Counted from the first letter of the stretch, positions 1 to 8,025 are shown. The stretch is 64,000 bases of DNA from an uncultured Acidobacteriota bacterium (GCA_903873705.1 CAIQPK010000071.1:1-64000), one strand, 5' to 3'. Numbers and translations: made by a program. Notes: generated from the sequence alone by a model not told the origin.

Positions 1-354
1 ACGTTCATCCTGTTTACGCTGGATGAGTCGACGTTCTCGCGGGAGCTGGCGCCGCTGGCGGGACACTATCCTTGTTTGCGGCTGGGGCCGCCGTGGTGGT
101 TTCATGATTCGCCGGAGGGGATGATGCGGTTTCGTGAGGCGGCGACCGAAACAGCCGGGTTCTACAACACGGTGGGGTTCAACGACGATACGCGGGCGTT
201 TCTGTCGATTCCGGCGCGGCATGACGTAGCGCGCCGGGTGGATTGCGCGTTCCTGGCGCGGCTGGTGGCCGAGCATCGGCTGGATGAGGATGAGGCGTTT
301 GAGGTGGTGTGGGATCTGACGGTGGGGCTGGTGCGGAAGGCCTACCGGCTTTAA
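1..354 (+). CDS. uxaC: Glucuronate isomerase UxaC, C-terminal part (5' end outside window)
   Basis: UxaC interconverts D-glucuronate/D-fructuronate and D-galacturonate/D-tagaturonate, the entry step of hexuronate catabolism in the cytoplasm. The window begins in frame inside the gene; 117 codons precede the TAA. The segment LGPPWWFHDSPEGM, then TAGFYNTVGFNDDTRAF, then the arginine-rich RHDVARRVDCAFLARLV, is the characteristic C-terminal third of the family (the amidohydrolase-like barrel end). The stop overlaps by four bases the stop side of a convergent small membrane gene. The nearby uxaE, gluconokinase and SDR genes fit the same pathway, although they lie more than 4 kb away. Identification is by recognition of the conserved C-terminal motifs; the N-terminal active-site histidines are not in the window. 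Confidence 0.9.
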   Translation, partial: TFILFTLDESTFSRELAPLAGHYPCLRLGPPWWFHDSPEGMMRFREAATETAGFYNTVGFNDDTRAFLSIPARHDVARRVDCAFLARLVAEHRLDEDEAFEVVWDLTVGLVRKAYRL

Positions 355-773
355 GTGCTTTTGGCCGCTGGTTTAGGGCCGTCGGGGGTTCGTGCAATGC
401 TTCCCATCAAGTTGATTGTGCTACTCCAAAGCAGTGCTGTAAAGCAGATGCCTTGATAGCGGGGCCAGACGAAGAGACAGGACAAGTACATGGCGATGGC
501 AATTAGCCAAAGAGCCACCCAAAAACGGGACCTCATAGCAATGCGCAAATGGTGAAGTTCGTCATCATTCCAACGGCCGCTCTTGATTCCTGAGGACAAA
601 TGCAGACCGGCAGTGATGGTGACTGCTATACCGAACAGAGCTACCGCGATCGCCGGTAGAGAACGACTGTGAGGTCTTGAAAGACTCATCTCGAGATAGC
701 CCGCCGACGCGACAAGGCAGCCGAAAAACATCTGTAGTGCAATCGCGGATGGGGACTTTAGGAAGTCGCGCAT
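351..773 (-). CDS. Small polytopic membrane protein of unknown function
   Basis: A 140-residue protein that I do not recognise. It shows about four hydrophobic stretches: residues roughly 8-28 (IALQMFFGCLVASAGYLEM), 40-60 (IAVALFGIAVTITAGLHL), 84-104 (FWVALWLIAIAMYLSCLFVW) and 108-126, separated by short charged loops. No catalytic motif is visible. It starts with ATG and is followed downstream, after four bases of overlap, by the convergent uxaC stop. The 90-residue membrane gene at 780-1052 lies six bases upstream on the same strand, so the two probably form a small operon. The base composition here lacks the heavy G-skew of the neighbouring DNA, which suggests a recent insertion between uxaC and the LarA gene. 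Confidence 0.6.
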   Translation of the reverse strand: MRDFLKSPSAIALQMFFGCLVASAGYLEMSLSRPHSRSLPAIAVALFGIAVTITAGLHLSSGIKSGRWNDDELHHLRIAMRSRFWVALWLIAIAMYLSCLFVWPRYQGICFTALLWSSTINLMGSIARTPDGPKPAAKST

Positions 774-779
774 GGTGGA

Positions 780-1052
780 TTAGCGGGTGATGCAAAGATT
801 GTCTACGTCGGAACTCTGTAAATCGTTGTTGACCTCGATGTTTTTGACGGCGAAGAGTTGGGCGATCATACCGATGAGAGTGCCAGTTGCCAAGCCGATG
901 CAGAAATCGTGGCGATTGCCGGTCTTGAAGACGAACATGGCGAGTAGAAGGAAGGTCAGAATTGCGAAGCCGAAGCCGCGGAGCAGCCAGAGAGGGTTGA
1001 CGGGCTTGCCGGTGACGCTTTCGAAGTACGAGGCCGGTTTGTTGGTGGTCAT
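780..1052 (-). CDS. Small membrane protein of unknown function
   Basis: A 90-residue protein without a recognised family. Residues about 22-44 (PLWLLRGFGFAILTFLLLAMFVF) and 51-70 (FCIGLATGTLIGMIAQLFAV) are two probable membrane helices; the short N-terminus and the C-terminal tail are polar. It is the likely first gene of a two-gene unit with 351-773. Its start lies only about 30 bases from the ATG of the divergent LarA-family gene, so both must share a very compact control region. No function can be proposed from sequence. Confidence 0.55.
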   Translation of the reverse strand: MTTNKPASYFESVTGKPVNPLWLLRGFGFAILTFLLLAMFVFKTGNRHDFCIGLATGTLIGMIAQLFAVKNIEVNNDLQSSDVDNLCITR

Positions 1053-1082
1053 GGCGGTATCCTAACCCGAATTGGAGTTTTG

Positions 1083-2360
1083 ATGAGCGTATTTTTTGCG
1101 GTGGGATCGCCGGAGATGGAGATGTCGGCGGCGGACGTGCGGGCGGGGCTGTATGAGGCGCTGGGGAAGTTTGGCGAGCGGAAGAAAGTGCTGGCCGTGC
1201 CGCCGGACTTTACGCGGTTCCACTCGAAGGCGGGCGAGCTCACCGAGATGGCGTGGGAGTACTACGGCGAACGCTTGACGGACGTGTTGCCGGCGCTGGG
1301 AACGCATACGGCGATGACCGACCGCCAGATAGTGACGATGTTTGGGAAGACGCCGCGCGAGTTATTTCGCGTCCACAACTGGCGGGATGACATTGTGACC
1401 CTGGGAGAGGTTCCGGGCGAGTTTATGCGCGAGGTGAGCGAGGGGAAGGTGGATTATCCGTGGCCGGCGCAGGTGAATAAATTGCTGCGGGATGGTGGGC
1501 ATGATTTGATCCTGTCGATTGGGCAGGTGGTGCCGCATGAGGTGGTGGGATTTGCGAATGGGAATAAGAATATTTTTATCGGGACGGGTGGGGTGATGGG
1601 GATTCACCGCTCGCACTTCCTGGGCGCGGTGTATGGGATGGAGCGCATGATGGGGCGCGCGGATACGCCGGTGCGTCGGGTGCTGAATTATGCGAGCGAG
1701 CACTTTGGCGGGATGTTGCCGCAGATTGTTTATGTGCAGACGGTGGTGAGCAAGAATGACGCCGGCGAGCTGGTGATGCGGGGGTTGTATATCGGCGACG
1801 ATGCGGAGTGCTTTGAAAAGGCTGCCGAGCTGAGTTTGAAGTGCAATTTTCTGATGATGGATCGCGAGATCAAGAAGGCAGTGGTGTATCTCGATCCGCA
1901 TGAGTTTCATTCGACGTGGCTGGGGAACAAGAGTGTCTACCGGACGCGGATGGCGCTGGCCGATGATGCGGAGTTGATTGTGCTGGCACCGGGGGTGAGG
2001 GAGTTTGGCGAGGACGCGAAGATCGATGAGTTGATACGGCGGTATGGGTATTGCGGGACGCCGGCGACGCTGGAGGCAGTAAAGAACGATGCGGAGCTGG
2101 CGGGAAATTTGAGCGCGGCGGCGCACTTGATTCATGGGTCGAGCGAGGGGCGGTTTTCGATTCGGTACTGCCCGGGGCAGCTGACGCGTGAGGAGATTGA
2201 GGGCGTACATTGTTTGTACGGCGACCTGGCCGAGTACTCGGCGAAGTATGACGTGGGGGCGCTGAGGGATGGGTGGAACGTGGTGGATGGGGAGGAGATC
2301 TTTTTTGTGTCGAACCCGGGGCTGGGGCTTTGGGCTTATGAGGGACGGTTTGGCGATTGA
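1083..2360 (+). CDS. larA: LarA-family nickel-dependent racemase/epimerase (DUF2088)
   Basis: LarA-type enzymes racemise or epimerise 2-hydroxyacids with a covalently bound nickel-pincer nucleotide; lactate is the type substrate, but relatives act on malate, phenyllactate or gluconate. The 425-residue length is typical. Family features visible are VPPDFTRFHS near the N-terminus (counterpart of the DRTRP loop), ALGTHTAMTDRQI with a conserved His, and NKNIFIGTGGVMGIHRSH, which should hold the cofactor-linked Lys and the metal His. The ATG at 1083 is chosen because GGAG lies about seven bases upstream. Its neighbours are hexuronate and gluconate genes, so a hexonate such as gluconate/mannonate is a plausible substrate (inference). 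The cofactor genes larB, larC and larE are not in the window. Confidence 0.82.
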   Translation: MSVFFAVGSPEMEMSAADVRAGLYEALGKFGERKKVLAVPPDFTRFHSKAGELTEMAWEYYGERLTDVLPALGTHTAMTDRQIVTMFGKTPRELFRVHNWRDDIVTLGEVPGEFMREVSEGKVDYPWPAQVNKLLRDGGHDLILSIGQVVPHEVVGFANGNKNIFIGTGGVMGIHRSHFLGAVYGMERMMGRADTPVRRVLNYASEHFGGMLPQIVYVQTVVSKNDAGELVMRGLYIGDDAECFEKAAELSLKCNFLMMDREIKKAVVYLDPHEFHSTWLGNKSVYRTRMALADDAELIVLAPGVREFGEDAKIDELIRRYGYCGTPATLEAVKNDAELAGNLSAAAHLIHGSSEGRFSIRYCPGQLTREEIEGVHCLYGDLAEYSAKYDVGALRDGWNVVDGEEIFFVSNPGLGLWAYEGRFGD

Positions 2361-2366
2361 GGCGGG

Positions 2367-4415
2367 TTACTCGCGGTAGGGGTCGGGCATGGCGGGAACG
2401 GTGCCGGCGGGGCTGCGCTCGACGAGGTTGATCTGCTGCTGGATGAGGTTGCGAACGGAAGCGTCGTCTTTTTCGGCGTGGATGGCGAGGCGGTAGCAAC
2501 GGAGAGCCTCGGCGTTGTCGCGACGGCCGAGAGCGAAGTTGCCGAGCTCGCGCCAGGAGGTGGAGGCGTCGTCGGGCGCCATCTTGACGGCGCGGTGCAT
2601 GTAATCTTCGGCGAGAGTGCGGTCGCCGTTCTTGAGGTGGAGTTGGTGCATGGCTTCGCCCTGGAGGATGCCGGCGGCAACGATCGGCATGTAAAACGTG
2701 CCGTGATAGAGGAACGCATTACCGAAGCGCGCGGTGGGCTGGATGTCGCGGAGGGCTTCGACGCCTTTCCAGTTCTTGACGGGAAGGCCCGGGCCTTCGA
2801 CGATTTGCCAGCCGCTGATGTAACCGTTGGCGACTTCGTCGGGCTTGGGTTCGCGGCGCTTGATGCCGTTGGCCTGGAGCTCTTCGCGCATGGTTCCGTA
2901 GCCATAGAGTGGCTCTTCGGGAGAGATGTGGGCTTTAGCGAAGGCGATGATCTCGTGGCTGCGCTGGCCGAGGTCGACACTCTCGTTGAGGAAGGCGCGC
3001 CAGGCGTTGGCGGATCCTCCGGCGATGATGTTGTGGTACTCCCATATGCGGCGCTGGGGGAGGACCGTCACGGCAATGGAGAGGACCGCGATGACGGGGA
3101 TGAGGCGGACGAGGCTGCGCTGGTCGTGCAGGCAGAAAACGACAAAGGTAGCGGCGGCGATGGCTAGCAGAGGAACGGAGAAGAGCCAGTGGCGGAGGCC
3201 GGCGTAGAAGACGCCGTTTTTTGCGATGAATGCCATGAAGAAGATGAGCATGGCGATGAAGACGGTGAGGGGGCGCGCGGTGGGAGGGTCGAGTTTGCGG
3301 GAGGTCAGGAGGGCGAGACCGGCTGTTGCGAGGAAGAGGAAGCCGAGCGGGAGTTTGACGAGGAGGAAAGCAAAGGCCACCCAGGCTGGGGGCTTGCCGA
3401 AGAACTCGTGACCGAAGGCGACGACGAGCGAGGGGCGGCCTTCGACGCCGGCGCGGAGGGTGTCGGCGAGTCCCCAGATGTAGGCGCGGGGGACGAGGTG
3501 AGCGCGGGTGGCGAAGGTTAGGGAGTGGCGGAGCAGAGGTGAGTGGAGGTCGGCGATCTTGGCGTCGAGTGGGCGGTTGAAGGTTTCTATGTAGTGGCCC
3601 TGGGCGTCGCGGGCGCGGCTTTCATGGAAGCGGAATCCGTAGGCACTCCAGAGGACGGCGACGGCGAGCAGCACGGCGACGGTAAGGCGTGCGAGTTGCT
3701 GCAGTGAGTCGGCGCGATGCTCGCGGAGCTTCTGCCAGATGAGGGTGGCGGCGCAGCCGGTGGTGAGAGGAAGAACGATCAGCGGGGCGGAGTGCTTGGT
3801 GGCGAGGAGCAGGCCGCAGCCAAGGCCGAAGAGCAGCCAGTCTCGCCAGCGGCGGCAGCGCAGGGCGAGGACGGCGAGGGCGCAGCAGATGGTGCCGAGG
3901 AGCGCCATGGGGAGGTCGGTCATGACGACCGGCATGTGGGCGCTGACGGTGGGGTCGAGGGCGAGAAGAAGCAGGGTGGCGAGGGCGATGGCGGGGGAGA
4001 AGACGCGGCGGAGCAGGAAGGTGAGCGCGCCGAGCAGGAGGGTGTTGAGGATGATGAGGGCGGTGCGGGAGCGGCGCTGGACGGCGTAGGAGTCGCTGTT
4101 GAGGAATACGGCGGTCTGGGTGTAGACGCGCTCCTGGTATTTGTCGTCGACGATGCCGGGTGGCGTGAGGTGCAGGATGGAGGCGGGCTCGGCGAGGGCG
4201 ACGACAAGTTTGACGAGCGGTGGGTGCTCGGGGTTGACGCGGAAGTCGCCGTAGCGCAGGTAGGAGGCGCCGGCGGCGATGTGGTAGGGCTCGTCGATGG
4301 TGAAGCTGTCGAGGCTGGTGGCCCAGAGGGTGTGGCCGACGGCGAGAGCGAGAAGGAGGCCTAGCAGGGGCCAGAAGGGCAGGGCGGTGGCGCGATGGTC
4401 AGGTGTCCCGAGCAC
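2367..4415 (-). CDS. GT-C family glycosyltransferase (PMT/ArnT-like) with C-terminal TPR
   Basis: A 682-residue polytopic protein. The N-terminus has a membrane helix, then an acidic loop (SFTIDEPYHIAAGASYL) and a NPEHPPLVK loop, the arrangement of the Asp/Glu catalytic loop of the dolichyl-/polyprenyl-phosphate-sugar-dependent mannosyltransferase superfamily (GT39). About ten further hydrophobic segments follow to residue ~440. The last ~120 residues are soluble and TPR-like (EDYMHRAVKMAPDDASTSW, NAEALRCYRLAIHAEKDDA). It probably transfers a sugar from a lipid carrier to a periplasmic acceptor; the acceptor is unknown. It is convergent with the LarA gene, with six bases between stops, and divergent from uxaE. 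The TPR tail could contact a partner or acceptor protein. Confidence 0.75.
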   Translation of the reverse strand: MLGTPDHRATALPFWPLLGLLLALAVGHTLWATSLDSFTIDEPYHIAAGASYLRYGDFRVNPEHPPLVKLVVALAEPASILHLTPPGIVDDKYQERVYTQTAVFLNSDSYAVQRRSRTALIILNTLLLGALTFLLRRVFSPAIALATLLLLALDPTVSAHMPVVMTDLPMALLGTICCALAVLALRCRRWRDWLLFGLGCGLLLATKHSAPLIVLPLTTGCAATLIWQKLREHRADSLQQLARLTVAVLLAVAVLWSAYGFRFHESRARDAQGHYIETFNRPLDAKIADLHSPLLRHSLTFATRAHLVPRAYIWGLADTLRAGVEGRPSLVVAFGHEFFGKPPAWVAFAFLLVKLPLGFLFLATAGLALLTSRKLDPPTARPLTVFIAMLIFFMAFIAKNGVFYAGLRHWLFSVPLLAIAAATFVVFCLHDQRSLVRLIPVIAVLSIAVTVLPQRRIWEYHNIIAGGSANAWRAFLNESVDLGQRSHEIIAFAKAHISPEEPLYGYGTMREELQANGIKRREPKPDEVANGYISGWQIVEGPGLPVKNWKGVEALRDIQPTARFGNAFLYHGTFYMPIVAAGILQGEAMHQLHLKNGDRTLAEDYMHRAVKMAPDDASTSWRELGNFALGRRDNAEALRCYRLAIHAEKDDASVRNLIQQQINLVERSPAGTVPAMPDPYRE

Positions 4416-4526
4416 GACGAATCCTTATGGAGCGGAGGGGTTTGGTTTAAGTGCTGTTATATCAGTGGCGGAGGTTGAGCGCACGGTCGGCGGACGGCTG
4501 TGTGACGCGCTCAGGCTGGCAGTGGG

Positions 4527-4548
4527 TATGCTGGTATGCGCCAGCATA
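4527..4548. promoter_or_regulatory. Inverted repeat, possible hexuronate operator upstream of uxaE
   Basis: Eight-base arms TATGCTGG and CCAGCATA flank six bases, about 64 bases upstream of the uxaE ATG and inside the 196-base divergent promoter region. The core CTGGTATGCGCCAG resembles the TTGGTATACCAA class of GntR (UxuR/ExuR) operators. The 11-mer GGTATGCTGGT of its left side recurs at 6021-6031, just before gluconokinase. The regulator is not in the window. Confidence 0.4.
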
Positions 4549-4611
4549 TCGGAGCGAGCGAGGCCGGAGGATGTGTGGCCAAGTTCTGCCATGGCGGGAA
4601 GGGGGAGCGGC

Positions 4612-5859
4612 ATGTCCAGATTGACGTTGCCCAAGTTTTCCATCGGGGTAGGTGATCGGTTTGCGCGCCAGGCGCGGGCGCAGCTGACGGCGTGTGTGCT
4701 GGCGGCCGAGGCTGGGGTTGAGGTGGTGCCGGTGTGGAACAAGTCGAACCGAGAGCACCTGATTATTGGCAGCGAGCCGGCGCAGACGCGGGCGGCGGCC
4801 GATGCGGCAGTGAAGGGGATGGGGTGGGCGAAGCCTTACTTTGTGGATGCGGACCATATCACACTGAAGACGGTCGAGCGGTTCCTGGCGCCGTGTGATT
4901 TTTTCACCATCGACGTGGCGGAAGAGATTGGGAAGGCGGCGCGGGGGGAAGATGTTGAGGCGTTTGTACGGCGGCATCCTGAACTGATGGGTGAGGTGTT
5001 GATTCCGGGAATTGACGCAGCGTTGCGTGCGGACGTGGAGGGTGTTGCGCGGAAGTTTCTGGGGGCAGTGCAGGAGGCGGGAAGGATCTATCGGCGGGTC
5101 GTGGAGGCGAAGGGTGCAGGGAGTTTTGTGGCCGAGGTGTCCATCGACGAGACCGATGTGCCGCAGACACCGGTGGAGTTACTCATCATCCTGGCGGCGC
5201 TGGCGGATGAGGGTGTTGCCGTGCAGACGATTGCGCCGAAGTTTACGGGGCGGTTCAACAAGGGCGTGGACTACGTGGGAGATGTTCGGGCGTTTGCGAA
5301 GGAGTTTGAGGAGGACATTGCGGCCATCGGTTTCGCGGTGAAGACGTATGGGCTGCCGGACGATCTGAAGTTGAGTGTGCACTCGGGATCGGACAAGTTT
5401 TCGATCTACGGAGCGATCCATGCAGGGATGAAGAAGTTCGACGCCGGTGTGCATTTGAAGACGGCGGGGACGACGTGGCTGGAGGAGTTGGCGGGGCTGG
5501 CTGAGGCGGGAGGCGAAGGACTGGACATGGCGAAGGATATCTATCGGGAGGCGTTTGCGCACTCGGATGAACTGCGGGCACCTTATGCCACGGTGATCGC
5601 GATTGACGACGCGATGCTGCCCAAGCCGGAGGTGGTGGACGAGTGGACGGCTGCGGAGTTTGTGGCGGCGCTGCGGCATGACTCGCTGAATCCTGCTTAC
5701 AACGCCAGCCTGAGACAGCTGCTGCATGTGGGATTCAAGGTGGCGGCGAAGCTGGGAGAACGCTACCTGGCGGTGCTGGAGGAGCATGAGGCCGGCGTGG
5801 CTCGCCATGTTACGGGGAACCTGTTTGAGCGGCATATACGGCCGTTGTTTATTGGGTAG
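4612..5859 (+). CDS. uxaE: Tagaturonate epimerase UxaE (tagaturonate/fructuronate 3-epimerase)
   Basis: UxaE interconverts D-tagaturonate and D-fructuronate, linking the galacturonate and glucuronate branches; it was first described in Thermotoga. The 415-residue protein has the family pattern PKFSIGVGDRFARQ at the N-terminus, VVPVWNKSNREH, the PYFVDADHIT metal-ligand region, FKTYGLPDDLKLSVHSGSDK-type barrel strands around residue 255, and HLKTAGTTWLEEL. ATG 4612 is preferred over upstream in-frame starts because GGGGGAG lies directly before it and the homology begins there; ATG 4591 is an alternative. A palindrome at 4527-4548 may control it. Gluconokinase follows after a 194-base gap on the same strand, then an SDR, which resembles the reported Thermotoga hexuronate cluster. 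Confidence 0.85.
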   Translation: MSRLTLPKFSIGVGDRFARQARAQLTACVLAAEAGVEVVPVWNKSNREHLIIGSEPAQTRAAADAAVKGMGWAKPYFVDADHITLKTVERFLAPCDFFTIDVAEEIGKAARGEDVEAFVRRHPELMGEVLIPGIDAALRADVEGVARKFLGAVQEAGRIYRRVVEAKGAGSFVAEVSIDETDVPQTPVELLIILAALADEGVAVQTIAPKFTGRFNKGVDYVGDVRAFAKEFEEDIAAIGFAVKTYGLPDDLKLSVHSGSDKFSIYGAIHAGMKKFDAGVHLKTAGTTWLEELAGLAEAGGEGLDMAKDIYREAFAHSDELRAPYATVIAIDDAMLPKPEVVDEWTAAEFVAALRHDSLNPAYNASLRQLLHVGFKVAAKLGERYLAVLEEHEAGVARHVTGNLFERHIRPLFIG

Positions 5860-6020
5860 AGCTTAAGGGCCGGCGTGCACCCACGCCTACGGGCAGCGGC
5901 ATGGATGGGTTTTCTCCGGGCAGGACGTGAAGCCCTAAGCGTCCAGGCTGACCGAGAAGCGTATTGCGAGGACATCGTCCCTCAAATGTGAATTGAGTTT
6001 GGTGCAGGAAGGCTGAGGTT

Positions 6021-6031
6021 GGTATGCTGGT
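6021..6031 (+). promoter_or_regulatory. Repeat of the uxaE operator half-site before gluconokinase
   Basis: GGTATGCTGGT lies 23 bases upstream of the gntK start and is identical to 4525-4535 in the uxaE control region. It lacks the second arm here, so it is either a half operator or chance. Confidence 0.25.
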
Positions 6032-6053
6032 GGAGATTTTGTTGTGAGGTCGA

Positions 6054-6557
6054 ATGATTGTTGTGCTGATGGGGGTGAGCGGATCGGGGAAGACGACGAT
6101 AGGCACACTGCTGGCGGAGCAGATGGGCGCGATCTTTGCCGATGCCGATGACTATCATCCGGCGGCGAACAAGGCCAAGATGGCGGCGGGTGAGGCTTTG
6201 AACGATGAGGACCGGCAGCCGTGGCTGGAGGAGTTGAACGGGCTGATGCGGGGTTGGCGGGCGCGCGGTGAGAGCGGTGTTCTGGCTTGTTCGGCGTTAA
6301 AGGCGAGGTATCGCGAGACACTGAGGGCGGGAGTGCCTGACGGTGCCATCCGTTTTGTTTGGCTGGATGGGTCGAAAGAGATGATTGCGAAGCGACTGGC
6401 GGAGCGGAAGCATGAGTATATGAATCCGAAGCTGCTGGAGAGCCAGTTGGCGACGCTGGAGGCGCCGGAGGATGCGGTGCGGGTGGTGAACGATCGCGAG
6501 CCGGAGGTGGTGGTGAGTGAGATTCTGCTGCGAGCGCAGATCGAAGGTGGGTACTGA
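6054..6557 (+). CDS. gntK: Gluconokinase
   Basis: A 167-residue P-loop kinase that phosphorylates D-gluconate to 6-phosphogluconate in the cytoplasm. The Walker A GVSGSGKTTIG starts at residue 7; DADDYHP, then NDEDRQPWLEEL and CSALKARYRE, are the gluconate-binding and catalytic signatures of the GntK/GntV family, and the length is normal. It starts at ATG 6054, with GAGG a few bases upstream. It sits between uxaE and an SDR on the same strand with gaps of 194 and 115 bases, so common regulation is more likely than tight translational coupling. A complete mannonate/KDG branch is not present here, so its substrate may come from the nearby LarA-type epimerase or from imported gluconate (inference). 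Confidence 0.9.
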   Translation: MIVVLMGVSGSGKTTIGTLLAEQMGAIFADADDYHPAANKAKMAAGEALNDEDRQPWLEELNGLMRGWRARGESGVLACSALKARYRETLRAGVPDGAIRFVWLDGSKEMIAKRLAERKHEYMNPKLLESQLATLEAPEDAVRVVNDREPEVVVSEILLRAQIEGGY

Positions 6558-6672
6558 ACAGCGTAGAGCTCAGAGGTGTTAAACGTAAAAGTGCGTTCCT
6601 GAAGAGGGTTGAGGTCTAAGGGCTTGAGGAGTGAGGTTAGCGTAGCCAGTTTGAACGGCTTGAGGAGAAGTG

Positions 6673-7455
6673 ATGGCGTTTACTTACAAGGGATTCGATC
6701 TGACCGGAAAGACGGCCGTGGTGGTGGGAGGGACGTCAGGTATTGGGTTGGCGATGGCGATCGGGCTGGCTGAGGCGGGCGCGAATGTGGTGCCGACGTC
6801 GCGGCGCGTGGAGCAGGTGGAGGCCGCTGCTGCAGCGGTGGAAGCGGCTGGGGGAAGGACGCTGCGGGTGGTGTCGGATGTGGGTGAGAGGGCGACGCTC
6901 GAGAAACTGCGGGATGAAACACTGGAGGCGTTTGGGCGGGTGGACATCCTGGTGAACTGTGCGGGGAAGCTGAAGCGGGCGCCTACCGTGGATTTTCCGG
7001 AGGCCGACTGGCAGGACATTATGGACACGAATGTGACCGGGACGCTGCGGGCGTGCCAGGTGTTCGCGCCGCACATGCTGGAGCGCGGGTCGGGTCGGAT
7101 CATCAATATTGCTTCGCTGAATACGTTTGTGGCGTTGAAAGAGGTGGCGGCTTATGCGGCTTCGAAGGCGGCGGTGGGGTCACTGACGCGGTCGCTGGCG
7201 GTGGAGTGGTCGGCGAGCGGGGTGACGGTTAATGCGATTGCTCCGGGAGTGTTCCGGACCGCGCTGAATGCGGAGCTGCTGGATAAGAGCGATCGCGGCA
7301 AGGAGCTGCGGATGCGGACGCCGATGGACCGGTTTGGGAGGACGGAAGAGCTGGTAGGAGCGGCGATCTATCTTGCTTCCGATGCGGCATCTTTTGTGAC
7401 TGGCGAGATTATGGTGGTGGACGGCGGATTTCTGGCCAGTGGTGTTAACCAGTGA
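6673..7455 (+). CDS. SDR oxidoreductase, gluconate 5-dehydrogenase / hexuronate reductase type
   Basis: A 260-residue classical short-chain dehydrogenase. The cofactor loop GGTSGIG (residues ~18-24), the NCAG motif, the IASLN serine and the YAASK catalytic Tyr-Lys pair are all present, and the C-terminal VTGEIMVVDGGF is intact. It resembles gluconate 5-dehydrogenase, KduD and the SDR-type reductase of the Thermotoga hexuronate cluster. In this context it may reduce fructuronate to mannonate or act on ketogluconate; sequence alone does not decide. The ATG at 6673 has GAGGAGAAG just upstream; a GTG three bases earlier is less likely. A strong terminator hairpin follows at 7481-7506. Confidence 0.85.
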   Translation: MAFTYKGFDLTGKTAVVVGGTSGIGLAMAIGLAEAGANVVPTSRRVEQVEAAAAAVEAAGGRTLRVVSDVGERATLEKLRDETLEAFGRVDILVNCAGKLKRAPTVDFPEADWQDIMDTNVTGTLRACQVFAPHMLERGSGRIINIASLNTFVALKEVAAYAASKAAVGSLTRSLAVEWSASGVTVNAIAPGVFRTALNAELLDKSDRGKELRMRTPMDRFGRTEELVGAAIYLASDAASFVTGEIMVVDGGFLASGVNQ

Positions 7456-7480
7456 CGCGGACAAGAGTTGGGCCAACTAG

Positions 7481-7506
7481 AAGAGGCCAGCTTTCGCTGG
7501 CCTCTT
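7481..7506. terminator. Bidirectional terminator hairpin
   Basis: Perfect 11-bp stem: AAGAGGCCAGC (7481-7491), loop TTTC, GCTGGCCTCTT (7496-7506). It lies between the convergent SDR and the small membrane gene, with A/T-rich ends on both sides, so it can serve both. Confidence 0.8.
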
Positions 7507-7536
7507 TAGCTTTGGAGGAAGGTCTGACGTCGCGTT

Positions 7537-7926
7537 CTAGCCGTCGGACTCGCGGCGGCGCACGGCGTTGCGCCAGAGGGCGAGCATAAGGAGGAAGAAG
7601 AAGGCAATGGCGGCGACAAGAATGATGGGGCCGGCGCTAATGACGGTGTTGACGACGGTATCGTTGGTGGCGCGGGCCGAGGAGTTGGCGTTATCGAAGA
7701 AGGCGGAAAGCTGAGGCAGGTTGCCCGCGCCGAAAACGGCGACGATTCCGGCCAGCACGAGAAGCAGCGGAACGAAGGGCGAGGAGCGCTTGCGGGTGCG
7801 CGGGGTGATGATGGGGTCGACGGTATCGCGGCGGAAGGTGGGGGGGACGGGCTTCCTGTTGCTGGCGACGTTACCGTAGGCGCGGCTGCGGAAGCGGGGA
7901 GGAATCTGGGAAGTGGGAGCGGCCAT
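7537..7926 (-). CDS. Small membrane protein with two C-terminal helices
   Basis: A 129-residue protein of unknown function. The N-terminal 45 residues are basic and proline-rich (TSQIPPRFRSRAYG, TPRTRKRSSP), followed by two hydrophobic helices, SPFVPLLLVLAGIVAVFGAG (about 50-68) and GPIILVAAIAFFFLLMLALW (about 100-118), and a basic tail RNAVRRRESDG. The start at 7926 is chosen because AAAGG precedes it; a longer frame starting at 8007 would translate through a palindromic operator and is unlikely. The gene appears to be controlled by the 30-base inverted repeat 70 bases upstream. The nearest gene on the same strand is the DHA2 exporter, whose stop is about 170 bases upstream. Confidence 0.6.
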   Translation of the reverse strand: MAAPTSQIPPRFRSRAYGNVASNRKPVPPTFRRDTVDPIITPRTRKRSSPFVPLLLVLAGIVAVFGAGNLPQLSAFFDNANSSARATNDTVVNTVISAGPIILVAAIAFFFLLMLALWRNAVRRRESDG

Positions 7927-7995
7927 GTGGAACCTTTCGCGCCAAAGAGGCTCGGCGACGCAACTTGGTTTTTCTGGGGGGCCCGGTTCCCGCAG

Positions 7996-8025
7996 TATGT
8001 CATACAACTTTCGTTGTACGACATA
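7996..8025. promoter_or_regulatory. Long palindromic operator (13-bp arms, 4-bp spacer)
   Basis: Left arm TATGTCATACAAC, spacer TTTC, right arm GTTGTACGACATA; one mismatch in 13 pairs. Each arm also contains a TTGT-NNN-ACA half, like GntR (FadR subfamily) or PadR sites. It lies about 70 bases upstream of the 7537-7926 gene and downstream of the exporter stop. No U-tract follows, so it is read as an operator, not a terminator. Confidence 0.6.
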
